DNA from: Periconia sp. R9002
Taxonomy: Eukaryota; Ascomycota; Dothideomycetes; Pleosporales; Periconiaceae
NCBI GenBank assembly: GCA_023627715.1
Contig: JAMAHW010000033.1
Location: 186,001-250,000, forward strand
DNA length: 64,000 nucleotides
Reading direction: 5' to 3'
Shown in pieces: positions 34,655-45,151 of the stretch; position 1 is the first letter of the stretch; each line of letters opens with the position of its first letter. The translations under genes and the position numbers were made by a program. The notes beneath the pieces are model-generated. The model was not told where the DNA came from and did no database searches. It saw only the letters and a list, made by a program, of their open reading frames with translations.

Positions 34655-36616
34655 CTAATCTTCGACGTCTTCGTCGCGTCCTGGGTACATGATGTCTGCG
34701 ACAATCACGGCACGGACGTTATGGTACATAACAAATGCCCACATGGCGACCACTGCAATCGTAAGACCGTTTGCCACGAACAAGATCGTCTCGTCTTTGA
34801 GACTGTTTCCGATGTTGATGGTTGCAATGATGAAACCAGAGTTGGGGAACACCATTGCCCACCAGCCGAGATGGAAGTACTCCGGTCGCGAGTGAAGTAC
34901 CTATGGCAGAGATTAGTCGTGAAGATAGTAGAACTCGAGAAGACATGTACTTACAGCGACGAAAGCGATAACGAAAAACCACATAGCCAAAGCCCACAAA
35001 AAGATAGCAGACACGAAAGCCATTGTGCGTAAAACCTTGGCATCCATAAGACCATCACCCTGGAGATCGAACTCATCGGGAAGAGCATTGGCCATGCCGA
35101 TGAATGCAAGCGCAGTGAAAGATGGCGGGCCGACACCGATGAACATGGCGCCGCGGTGCTCGCGGTTGGGGTAACCAACCTGCATCAAGCGTCCAATATA
35201 GTGCGCATACATCAAAATGCAGACCGTGAAACCCAGACCTTGACACGCGAGACCCGCCAGCAGAATAGGCATTCGGGCTTCTACAGGCTGATCTTTTGCA
35301 ATAACAGACGCGATCGTTCCTCCAAGCATAATGGGGAAGATGGGAAGAAGCCACGATGGCATGAACTTGGTAAGAGGATATGTGTGAGCAGCGAAAAGGA
35401 ACGAGTACTGGAAGGACGCAAGGCAGAAGGTCAAGAAGACGTAGATCCAGAAAGCAATGGCCATGCTGGTGACTATCCACCCACGCATTGGGTGCGAAGC
35501 CTCGTACGACTCGACGACATACTTTTGTGTGCCCGTGATGATGGTGGCGATGGAGAGGAAGAAGGGACCGAGGAAGAGAGCTTCACGCTCATGCATGACC
35601 GACTCTTTGAATGTGCCAGGAAATTTGGTGAACCGAAGGATCATCATGGCATTGAGTGTCGCAAAGAAGATGAGGTTGACGACGTAGAATACCGCGCCGA
35701 TGGAGATGAGGCCAGGAAACTTGTGGGGTTGGATAGCGATGAGCGTCGAGATACCGCCGGTGGCCATCGTCAGTGTGTACCAAGCCCACGTGAAGTGTCG
35801 GATGCGCTGACCGAAGGGCATGAAAGGCTGGTTGGGATCTTTCTTGTGAGGATCGTGAGGCACAGCGTGTGCTTCCGCCTTCTCCTTACCTACGTCGATG
35901 GAATCGCGAGGGGTCTCGGCTGGTGTGGGTTGAACTGAACGTTCCTCGACATACGGCTGCTTGCCCTTCAAATCCACTGGGTAGCCATTGACGTCCCGAG
36001 CACCAACGAAGTATCCATCTTGACCGTTGTTGTTATTGCTGCCGCTGCCGTTGCCGTTGTAAGGATTTGGTGGCATGGGTGCATTGATCCATGTGGCTGT
36101 CCGCGAAGACTGTCCCGATACATTGCGAGAGTGGTACTGGTAGCCGTTTTGGTTCTGAGGAACAAAGCCATTCTGGAATCCGTTCTGCATTTGAGGTCCG
36201 TTGTTGTTTTGGAAGTTGCCGTTCTGGTTCTGGGGACCGTTGTTGGTAGCATAGCTGTTCTGGCGACTATGCTGGATCGGCGGGCCGTTGAAGCTTTCGG
36301 AATCCTGAAAAGGGTTTTGATTCTGGAAGTTGCCTTGGTTTTGGAAGTTACTTTGGCCCTGGAAGCCATTCTGATTCTGATACGCGTTCATTGTCTGGTT
36401 CTGGAGACCATTTCCGTTCTGTCCCTGCATTCCATTTGCATTGCTGCCGTTGAAACCGTTGTTGTTGTTGTTCTCGTTGTTGTTCATGATGGAGCTTCCG
36501 TTACCATTGTTTCCTCCGTTGCTGTTGGGACTGATGCTGCGGTTGTTTGGGTTTAGAGTGAATGAGGTGTTGCTGTTATCAAACGTGATGTTTGCTGGTT
36601 GGTAAGGAGGGTCCAT
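34655..36616 (-). CDS. TDT/SLAC1-family transporter (Mae1-like) with Asn/Gln-rich N-terminus
   Basis: Two exons (36616-34955 and 34900-34655) join in phase to 635 residues. Residues from about 265 form the ten-helix voltage-dependent anion channel/malate transporter domain: RHFTWAWYTLTMATGGIS, FPGTFKESVMHEREALF, PTFPIMLGG-type loop (here LPIFPIMLGGTIAS), and after the splice VLHSRPEYFHLGWWAMVFPNSGF. The relatives are Mae1 malate permease and Ssu1 sulfite pumps; the Mae1 type fits best. About 210 N-terminal residues are highly enriched in Asn, Gln, Gly and Phe, with runs of Asn and many QNQNG-like units. This extension is not part of the transport domain. Start MDPPYQPANITF was preferred; the frame is open for 11 codons further upstream. 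Plasma membrane location is likely. Confidence 0.9.
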
Positions 36617-39600
36617 TGCTGCCGACTCGAGCAGTGACCTGCACCGCAATAAAAAGAATGGGGAATTATGTCAAAAGGGTGAACAATGCTCACAAATGAA
36701 ATGAAAGAATTATTAGTTCAGCACCGGGCTGCAGAGAAAGGAGAGTGATAGCCAAGTGGGGAGGCGAAGTAGACATACTATGCCAGTGGAGAATTACAGC
36801 ACGGTTCCGCTGTATCTAGACTCCGTTTCAAATTGGGCAACTTGAAGAGGACATCATGTTCGACAGCGGTTAGTAACGTCTTGGAAGCCAACAGGTTGGG
36901 CGGAATGGCACTGTGATTCTCTTGGCGGCGGTTTAATGTCTTCGATGCATCTCCTTGTATCCACACTCTAGCTTCAGATGAGTGTCGTGCCCACTAAAAA
37001 GCACGTGCAGAGACACTAGTCACTACTCATGGTGACGAGTCTATTTCTTGGCTGTTCCGCCCCTAAGGGGGCGAAGCTTTGGTTCCCCAATGGGAATCTA
37101 GGTGAGGCTTGCGTTATCATTGCATGGCGGTTCTTGACCGTGTAGAGATTGCGATGATCACTGAATAGTTTTCCAACCAGCTTCCCAAGAGAGGAGTATC
37201 CAGAGCTCCATTGCACAAGATTCCGGTCATAATTTTCTCATCACGGTGCTCAACAAAAAGTGCTATCATCTTGGTATTCTTGGCAGTCAATGGAAAGGGT
37301 AGGAGGGAAGGCGGTGCTCGCGTTTGATCTATGGGAAAGCCAACTGCGAAGTTTGATAGGTGCGAATGTTTGAGACGTTGTAGCGACCTTGATAGGGGAA
37401 ACCGGAAAGTGGACATGGAACAAGGGGAAAGCATTTTTCAAACGGACCATTAGTGATCTAACCGCTATCGTGAGGCTCCTACAGCACACTGAAGGACAGT
37501 GTAGAGTGTTCCGTAATTTTCCGAAGCAAAATCTAGGCTTCAGGGACCCCTACGCGACGGGAGATGGACGATATACGAGGGAAGCGTTACGCGGCTGAAA
37601 ACACAGAGTTTGCCGCCGGGGTTTGTGCTTGAAACTGACGTCGAAACAACCAAAGCGGATCCTGTTGTATCGGAGAAGACTGCCAAGCATCCCACGTAAA
37701 ACGCACCCCCACCCCGTATACCTCAACCCCCAGTCGATATCTCATGGGTTGTAGTGTTGGCGATGCCCAGTACCCTAGCCGTTTGAAAAAGTTTTCAGCA
37801 TGACTTTTCGTGTGTCGGAGTCTGCTGGCGAATAGGCGATGGTGTCGATCTGTCGCAAATACGATAAGGCGAAGCGCGAAAGGCTTGTACCCGACGTATT
37901 TTCCTCCATTGGGCGCCAAAGCCTTAGGCAAACTTTGTCTTGACCACGTCTACTTGGCCGGATGATCTGTTCTGGCATTAGGGGCTCAGACGGTGACGAA
38001 TTCTTATTTTGGTCCCCCACGTGTATCTCGTATTGGGCAGATTCACAAGTATTTGTGATGCTCCTTTACAATATTCCCTTCACATGCCCAATGGCTGACT
38101 CGATATCGATGTCTTCAATATTATTTCTGCCCGACCAATGTTGATCGCGATTATCGCTTTCTTGGCGACCATCAATCAGTCTTTTTGCATTGCCCTTTAT
38201 GCCCAGCAGTTCAGCACGCAATGCTTCCTTTCTTAGAATCAATCCAAGATGCCGTGAACATGTACTTGGCAGTCTGGAAAGGACGGCCTGGCTTGTAAGG
38301 CTTGTAACGCGGCGGGAGCGGGTGGAAGCGCTTGGCGTAGCCGCTTTGCCATCGGTGAGCCCTGAAGCTTTTGAACAACGGCACATTTACACGAAGCAAG
38401 CCATGAACACCAGTATATACAAAGAAGCGCCGTAGAGGCGCAATAGACAGCAGAAGGCACGTACTTGGAGTCGAAGCGGAGCTTGCGACACCCGCAACGG
38501 TCCAAGCCGCTCAAACCAGGCCGGGAGACCCTGCCGCTCTGTGTCGTGTCGCCGCTCGCGTACAAACCCCCTATTTGCAGGCGAAGTTATCCTCGACGGC
38601 GGTTTTTTGTGCTATACAAGACAGTTTGATCGCCATACCCATCTTTCATAGTTACCAACCTCCGCCTTTTTCCTCCCGCTGCCTCTCCACTGCCTCTCCG
38701 CACTCTCCTCAATTAACGCCCACCCAACTCTATCTCATACCGCGCCAGCAGAATCGTGGAGAAGTTCGTGTCCGAGGCTGAAGAGCGCCAGGTTTGATTA
38801 TTGATCGCCTACGACTCGCAGACACTTCACATGTGAAAGTAGATAAGGAGAATCTGACACTAGTGCCGTATCATCGAGACTCGAGTAAAGCCTAGGGCAG
38901 AAATTCTCCGAGAACAGCAAGTCACACTCAACACCATTCCAGCAAGCGCCTTTGACAACGCAACAATACCACAAACGTCATCAAACTCTCTTCGAAGCGG
39001 ATGTGGCTGGTCGGAGGTATTTGCTCCAGTGAAAAGGGCCACTATTTTCGCCGGCTCTCCACTGGTGCACTGCATATCCACTGATCCTCTTCCCCTGCTG
39101 GGTACAGTGGAGAAAAATGTCACACATCTCCTTCATGCCCTGACTTAATCGCGTGCGCAAAGTGGATGATTCGCGTCGACATGACGAGCTTCAAAACCTT
39201 AACATAAGCTCTGCGAATCGATTCTCAACAACGTGACAGCTTACGCAGCGTGTGCTCCATCGCGACATTCGGAACTTTGAGTACGCGTACTCATCTACGC
39301 CGATCCGAGTGTCTATTCATGTCTCATACCTATCGTGATCTCGGAGAATTCCCCCGAACTACTTCCATGTCCAATCCACTCCAAAAACTTCCCGGTTCAC
39401 ACTATATGCATATCCATAATTAACCTCTACCACGCAAGCTGTGAATGCGCACCACTTCATGCGCCTCACACAAATACGTGTCCCAGCTTCTCTGTCTAGA
39501 AAATTGAGCCTCGTGATACAGGCTACGGTTGCCAAGGCAGTGGATCGCCCATGCGCTACATGAATGGCAGGCACATACGTTGTATGCTATACTTTTGACA

Positions 39601-40256
39601 ACCACCATCTTCTGGAAACTCTCTAGGCACTGCGCTACTTCAATCCGCTTCAAGGTATGAAGATATCGATATAAGACCGAGAGATCGCGATTGACTGAGA
39701 GCAGCTACTGCAAGAGCGAGATAGTAGGGTGACTGGGAAACGAAGGAATGATTGCTAGAGGTCAGGAGCTTCCTAGTGAGTGAAAGACAGAGCGAGCGTG
39801 CGCTTTTGAGAGTTTCGATATATCGCCATAGGTTGTGATGATCTTATCGCGAGTCACAGGTTAGAAGATACACGCTCACTAAAACTCGATTCATTTAAAC
39901 ATCATCTTGTATCCGGGAACTCAAGATGCACGGATGTAGAGCGGACCTGACAGCTTTACGTGGTATTTTGGGACCGCCCGTTCAAGGTGCATGCCAGCCG
40001 TGAGAAGCAGTTGGAAGCAACCGACGCAATGTTACATTCCCGTGTAAAGCATTGAGCATTTTGCGCTATCTGCGGCAGCTCAAACGATAGAGGTCAAGGT
40101 GAAATCTTCGTCGGTTATGGATGCCTTGCAACAGCTCACTTCTCTAGTATATACACCTTCTCAATTCCTAGTTTTCATACATCTCACTAACTTGAACTGC
40201 AAGAAGTTCGCCAACTTCTTCCTATCGTCTCTGACTTGTACAGCTGCTGGCTTGAT
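36617..40256. other. Gene-poor region, 3.6 kb
   Basis: No intact gene is seen. Broken minus-strand frames between about 37000 and 38560 may be the remains of a Zn2Cys6 regulator (separate entry). The segment 38640-38790 has a CT-rich tract followed by a short exon-like frame, without continuation. The remainder to 40256 has nothing recognisable. Confidence 0.4.
37117..38565 (-). pseudogene. Possible degraded Zn2Cys6 transcription factor
   Basis: On the minus strand near 38480 the frame reads LDRCGCRKLRFDSK, close to the first half of a fungal Zn2Cys6 finger (CxxCxxxKxxCD) but lacking the first and third Cys, and followed by a GTACGT donor. In a different frame after it comes CSKASGLTD and later LRKEALRAELLGIKGNAKRL, which resembles the linker and coiled coil after the finger. 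Further broken frames continue to about 37117. No continuous model can be joined. This is a low-confidence reading based on pattern only. Confidence 0.25.
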
Positions 40257-42092
40257 CTACGAACTAACCACGTCTCCCAACCCAGCATACCTATTCCGCC
40301 TCCCCGCCGTCCAATCCTTAATCCCCTCGCCCTCATCCTCACCTTCCTTCCCCCTCCGTCTACCTTTCCGCAGCAAATCCTCAATCCCCCAAGCAACCCT
40401 TTCCGCCCCAATCCTCGCTCCCACGAGGTTCGGCGCCCCAGGTCCCAATCGCAGCCCAGCGAATCGTCCCGTCACAAAAAGAGGCACTTCATCGCTCCAC
40501 ATCATATCCTCCGTGAGACATGGCAGTCCCCCCGCGCAAGCCACGGGATGCGATGCCTGCAAAGTAGAAAGAAAAGGGATGGTGCGGATGTCTGATTGCA
40601 CACCTGTTGCGAATATGATGTAATCGAAGGGTGGGGGTAATGAAGGGGGATCGGATGTCGCTTCATGCGTTGGAAGATGAGTATTTGTATTTTGCTTCGG
40701 CGATCTTTTCATGGTAGTCGCCCATGTGCGTGTCGTCGTATCCCAGGAGACGGATTCGAGCGTGGTGTAAGTACACAGCGAGATCTTCCCGCTTGACACA
40801 TGAGTATTTAAAATTTTCCGGTATCGGGGAGTGATGCTTCCTCCGTTGCGCGCCTCAAGGTACATCTCCAGACGTTCTAGTAAATGTTAGCGTCTCGATA
40901 CCTTGATCTCTAAGACGCTGGGATCACGTACCTTCGTCGGTATCGGCAGACCAAAATTCCGCTTGCTTTACGTTTCTAAATTTGCCGACCCAATCGAGGC
41001 CGATGTCGAAGTACTTGACCTTGACGTCTCCTCTCATAAGAAGCCAGACTTTGTTGACGCCCTTTTTGAGCGCAAGATCGGCTAATTGAATGCTCGTGAG
41101 TCCACCGCCGACGATTAAAATGTTTGTTGGGGCGCCGGAATTTATTCTAGCTTGGAGGTAAGGAGTTGGGAATTGAGGCAGATTCAGCGCATGACTAAAC
41201 CCAGGGTGAGGTATTTCAGCGGTTGAAGATGGTAGACCACGAATCGTAGGTACTTTCGGTGTGTTGCCTGGACCAATCGCCAGCACGACTGCGCGGGCGT
41301 AATGTGTACCTTGATCGCTTTCTACTTTAAACACCTTTGTGTATGTGTCTTCGACATCTTCTTCAATAACACTGTCGTGCTCTGTGTCTCGGAAAGCGTC
41401 GATGTCGCCATATGTGACGTCCACCACCTTCTCTTTCCTCACGAGCTCGTCACCGAGTCCATAGCACCTAGCAACCTCGCTACAATGAGCACGGAAAACT
41501 GAGGTCGAAGGCGTGAAATAATCCTGCCGATCCCGCTCATCCACGTCTGGCCCACTTTGTGATACGTGTCCACGAGCATGTATGCGCTTCTTTTTGCGGT
41601 GCTTGCTAACTTCCTTACCTGCGCACCCAGGTAGACATTGAAGCTCTCTCTCGCGACCTTGAGCGTATGCGTATGCGAGGAGTGCGTCACGGTCTGAAGG
41701 GTCCACGTGGAAAAACATTGGGCTGCGTAGGTGCTCGATACCGAATAGAGAGAAGAGGCGGTTCCATTTGGCCATCCATGTATCTCCATCAGCATCAAGT
41801 ACGACCATGTCAATCTTTTGGAACTCCGAGATGGATGCGGTTGAGGGACGTGGGAGTTGATCTTTGTTCTTTCGTCGGTTACGAATAGTCATCTTCTGGC
41901 CATGTTTACGAATCCCTAGTGTCCAATCTTGTCAATGTAGCTCTCCTGTGAGATATTTTGGAGCTTCTTACAATGATATCTTTGATGCTCGTCATCGGTG
42001 AAAGTCGCTGATGGCGTATGCTCGTGCAGTCTTGCGGCGATCGCGAGACCGCAGGGCCCAGCGCCAATAATGAGGACGTCGTGGATATGCAT
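40257..42092 (-). CDS. FAD-dependent monooxygenase-like oxidoreductase
   Basis: Three exons (42092-41972, 41915-40932, 40876-40257) join in phase to 574 residues. The FAD-binding Rossmann motif is HDVLIIGAGPCGLAIAARL (GxGxxG at 10-15). A second dinucleotide site, ILIVGGGLTSIQLA, in the middle fits NADPH binding, and FDYIIFATGVQSDI near 460 is the ATG-type motif of flavin monooxygenases and L-ornithine N5-hydroxylase relatives. The central GPGNTPKVPTIRGLPSS stretch is also usual for this group. It may hydroxylate an amine or a small metabolite; substrate is unknown and no siderophore synthetase gene is near. The start at MHIHDVLIIG was chosen because the FAD motif follows directly; the frame extends upstream to 42200. 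Confidence 0.82.
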
Positions 42093-42761
42093 GGCAAGCT
42101 GCTTAGAGATTTCCGCGTCGAAAAGTTGATGACGGATTAGTTGTTCTGTTAATATATATTTATCGACATTGAGCACTTGTGATTCCATGGCGCATACCAT
42201 GATGGCTCCTCAGCCAACAAGGTGCTAAGACGCCAGACAACATTATGAATTACGCGTTCAACTGGTAAGGCTATATCACAATCGCACAATGTAAATGAAA
42301 CGTTCTATACGTATTACGCGGGTTTTGATATATCCCGCACTTACAAATTTGATATTATTAAGTATTAATAGGTACAAAAGAAATCCATATTTTTAAATAG
42401 TAAAACTGGGGAAAATTAGTAATAAAATAAAGACAATAAGAACTTCGTACCCTACTTACCTCTAATAGAATGATAGGGAAAAGGTACTCTAAGCACATCT
42501 ATAGTAGTAAGTGTTGTAAATGCGGGCTATTTGTACACCTAGGTGAGGCTGTTCAGTTCTTTGCAAGATGATCACGCTAATATAATAGCCTGAGTTTTAC
42601 AGCTCTTGAAATTTTGTCATTTTAGATATTATAGGCAATTCCGATATCAATTATCTAAAAGCACATAGATCAGTCGGATTCCCGGTGGAAAAGTGTAGCA
42701 CGTGATTCGACTTGACACACCAGACTGCTCCCCAAAAAGATGTCCAGGACAATTTTTCTAC
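42093..42761. other. AT-rich intergenic region
   Basis: From about 42330 to 42680 the sequence is clearly AT-rich compared with its surroundings, with no reading frame of note. It may have been degraded by repeat-induced point mutation, but no parent repeat is visible. Confidence 0.4.
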
Positions 42762-42850
42762 AGGTCTTGGGCGGAATCGAACCGCCATTACTGGAACAAT
42801 GACTTCAAACAATTAGAATTCGATATAATGAGCTATTACACTACAACACC
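42762..42850 (-). pseudogene. tRNA-like sequence, probably a decayed tRNA gene
   Basis: On the minus strand a perfect T-arm is seen (GGCGG, loop TTCGATT, CCGCC). The 3' acceptor arm CAAGACC pairs with GGTGTTG at 42850-42844 except for one G-G mismatch. A TA and a GTGT D-arm start follow the acceptor at the expected place, but the D-stem does not close well. The anticodon arm can be drawn only with a mismatch and an intron of about 16 nt; the loop would then read CTA. A T-run on the minus strand (complement of 42734-42738) could end Pol III transcription. The poor stems suggest a pseudogene; identity is not assigned. Confidence 0.4.
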
Positions 42851-42993
42851 GTTAAATTGTGAATGAAGCTCACATAGCCCAAATTCAACATACATATCCA
42901 CGTGGGAATTGCGACACATCAAAGAAAGCGCGTGGCAGCCACCCAAAAAAGCCACAATCTTTAAGCCACCATCTTGTTTAAGACTAGCGCTCT

Positions 42994-44648
42994 TTACAGA
43001 CTACTTTTTAAAGTCTCCCTTTCTTTCATGCCGCGGATCATTTCACATGCCGTGTCTAGACTTTTCTTCGCGTTGTCGAAGTAGAGATGTGAAAATTCAC
43101 TACTGGCCGAGCCGCTGATGGTCCGTGCTTGGATGCCGTGGGTAATAGTGGCACCCTAGTAAAATATAATCAGTACATGTTTGCGATGGAATTGAATTCG
43201 CTATTTCGTAGAAGTCTTTGCTGTGACATAATGGTGTACTATATATTAGAAATACGCTTCAAGAATCGGAACTCATTGAATTTCAATGGCCGGGTGGCGT
43301 AAGTTTCTTCATTCGACAAAGGGTTTCGAGCTGAAGACTAACGGAACATCAGGCAATGGTAGCGCGTGGCCCTCCTACTTCGATTGGAAAATAAAATCCT
43401 CTTGAAAGGCCAAGGTTGCGAGTTCGATCCTCGTCTCGGTCGATAAATGTTTTTTTGGTCCCATTGTTGGCTGAAAGGTGTGGAGTGGGTTTTGCGGTGT
43501 TTCCTTTTTTGTTACCCCTCAAATGCACCGAACCCCACTCCACTAGTTGCCCACATAGTCATAGACGTGAAAAAAAAAACTGGGTGATGGGAACAACGAA
43601 ATGGCACTTACCCGCATTAGATGGAACACTTTTGCAACTTTCCACCGGTCTTCCCTTGGATCCCATCCCGCTATTTTCGTGTACTCGTCTAACAATTCAT
43701 CCACGGCGGGCAACCCGCTTTCTCTCTGGTTTGCGGGATCATATACCTCACCGCCCTGGTCGTCTCTAGGTTTACTGGCTCCTGCCGACCGGTTCCAGTA
43801 CGGGCCAACAACGTAGACCACATCCATGAGCGGGTGTCCAATCGTGCTCAATTCCCAATCCAGAATTGCAATGACACGAGGCTCCGTAGGATGTAATATG
43901 ATGTTATCGAACTTGTAGTCTCCATGGATGATGCTATAACGGTCGCTAGGCACGTTGTGACGAACATAGTCTACTATCTCGTCGAATCTAGGGTGGGCCC
44001 GACCAAGTTCCTTTCCAGTTTTGATATCTTTGACTTTGGACTGCTGAGCTTCGATTCTGGAAAAAGTGTTGCAATGACGGGTGTAAAATCCCGTCTTTTT
44101 GCCGTAACCTTCGAGACCGATGGTGTCTGGGTCGATTGAGTGGAGCCAGGCAAGTGTTGATATCACAGAGAACCACGCTGCACGACGTTGTGTAAGTGGA
44201 AGTGTCGAGAGATTTGAGTCGGTGATTATTCGACCTTTGACGAATTCCATAACCTGCTTCGTGTGAGATGGCTTGAAGGTACCCGTGGTTGACACCATGG
44301 TAGCGAACTGACATAGAACGCTGTTCCAATGATTTTATCATCCATACATAAGCAGTACACCTTTGGAACTGGGAATCCTTCCACCGTTCCTAACGCTTTC
44401 AAGACTCTGTACTCACGGTCGACTTGATGTGCAACAGGGGAGATGATCTTGCCAGTTGGTTTCTTTCTCAAAATATACCTCGATTTCCTTGCATCATCGA
44501 CATAATAAGTGGGATTACTTTGGCCATACCCTATCTTTGTCGAAATTATTGGAAGTTGGAGATTCGCGATGTGTTGTTGAAGGTAAACTCCTAGAGATTC
44601 GTCATCAAGGTCATGCCGAGTCTTTGTATATGGACCGTCGTCGGACAT
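42994..44648 (-). CDS. Aminoglycoside phosphotransferase-like kinase (ACAD10/11 type)
   Basis: Three exons (44648-44313, 44253-43612, 43155-42994) join in phase to 379 residues. The APH fold is shown by the nucleotide-binding N-lobe (GYGQSNPTYYV, YILRKKPTG) and by the catalytic loop YSIIHGDYKFDNIILHP followed by VIAILDWELSTIGHPLMDV, which contains the Brenner His-Gly-Asp, Asn and metal-binding Asp. The last exon (GATITHGIQARTISG to MKERETLKSSL) lies 456 bp away. That final intron holds a tRNA gene on the opposite strand, so simple prediction would stop wrongly at 43543. Related proteins are the kinase domains of ACAD10/11 and stand-alone fungal homologues thought to phosphorylate small hydroxylated acyl compounds; substrate here is unproven. 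Confidence 0.88.
43288..43442 (+). tRNA. tRNA-Arg(CCU) with two introns, one spliceosomal-like in the D-stem
   Basis: The mature tRNA is assembled from 43288-43298, 43353-43377 and 43407-43442. The acceptor GGCCGGG pairs with CTCGGTC over seven pairs, two of them G-U. The D-stem is GCGC/GCGC with loop AATGGTA. The anticodon stem is TGGCC/GGCCA with loop CTCCTAA (anticodon CCT at 43374-43376). The T-arm is GCGAG, TTCGATC, CTCGT, and the discriminator is G. A normal intron of 29 nt lies after position 37 (43378-43406). The D-stem is split by a further 54 nt (43299-43352) with GTAAGT, an ACTAAC box at 43337-43342 and a final CAG. A run of seven T (43450-43456) follows as a Pol III stop. Orientation is opposite to the surrounding kinase gene. 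Confidence 0.8.
43299..43352 (+). other. Putative spliceosomal intron inside the tRNA gene
   Basis: This 54-nt insert starts GTAAGT and ends CAG, with an ACTAAC branch-site match 11 nt from the end. Length and signals match the mRNA introns in this window. Its removal rebuilds the tRNA D-stem and the Pol III A box exactly, and no other GT-AG choice does so. Confidence 0.65.
43450..43456 (+). terminator. Pol III T-run terminator of tRNA-Arg(CCU)
   Basis: Seven T residues begin eight bases after the tRNA discriminator base, the standard Pol III stop signal. Confidence 0.7.
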
Positions 44649-45151
44649 GATGTTGAGGAGGTAAGATAGTGAAATTATGTATATTAGATTTCATTGGAAG
44701 GCGAAGTACATTCTGATTTCGAGGGTATTCGAGAACGCTCACTGACATCCTACGAGTAAGTCTGGGCGAGGAGTGATGACCTCGGAGTTCCCAAAGCGGC
44801 TAGTGGCCACCAGTACTATGCGGGGTCTGTCATACTGCACGTCGATGTATTGCTCTCTCAGCTCCTATGGAGGATGCCAAGCCTGAAACATAATCTTGCA
44901 TATTTATTCATTTTTTGAATACTGCTATATAATGACTGATTGGTAGCTCTCGGCTTATGAAAACCCCTCATCTCAACTATTTTACCTGCCAATTAGATAT
45001 TAAGCATAATCAATAACAACAAAGGTTACAATCCACTCAATGTATACAGTACAGTGACAATCAACATGCGATCCGTGCCTTCTCATGAGAGGGAGCGAAT
45101 GGACTCCGGTATTTACAAGATTCTTCCTTTCACCTTAACAGTTTGATAAAG
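44649..45151. other. Intergenic
   Basis: 503 bp containing the kinase promoter and the 3' end of the rhodopsin-type gene. Nothing else is seen. Confidence 0.4.

Noticed and set aside
36020..36556. Plus-strand Val/Leu-rich frame that looks like membrane helices
   Set aside because: It is the complement of the Asn/Gln-rich repeat segment of the transporter; GTT/TTG runs give false hydrophobic stretches.
38690..38816. Exon-like frame ending RIVEKFVSEAEERQ before a GTTTGA donor-like site
   Set aside because: The frame is closed just upstream by a stop, has no start codon, and no downstream exon could be found.
43543..43612. Kinase protein ending after HLMRVSAISLF
   Set aside because: A GTAAGT donor follows HLMR directly and the family's conserved C-terminal segment is found at 43155-42994.
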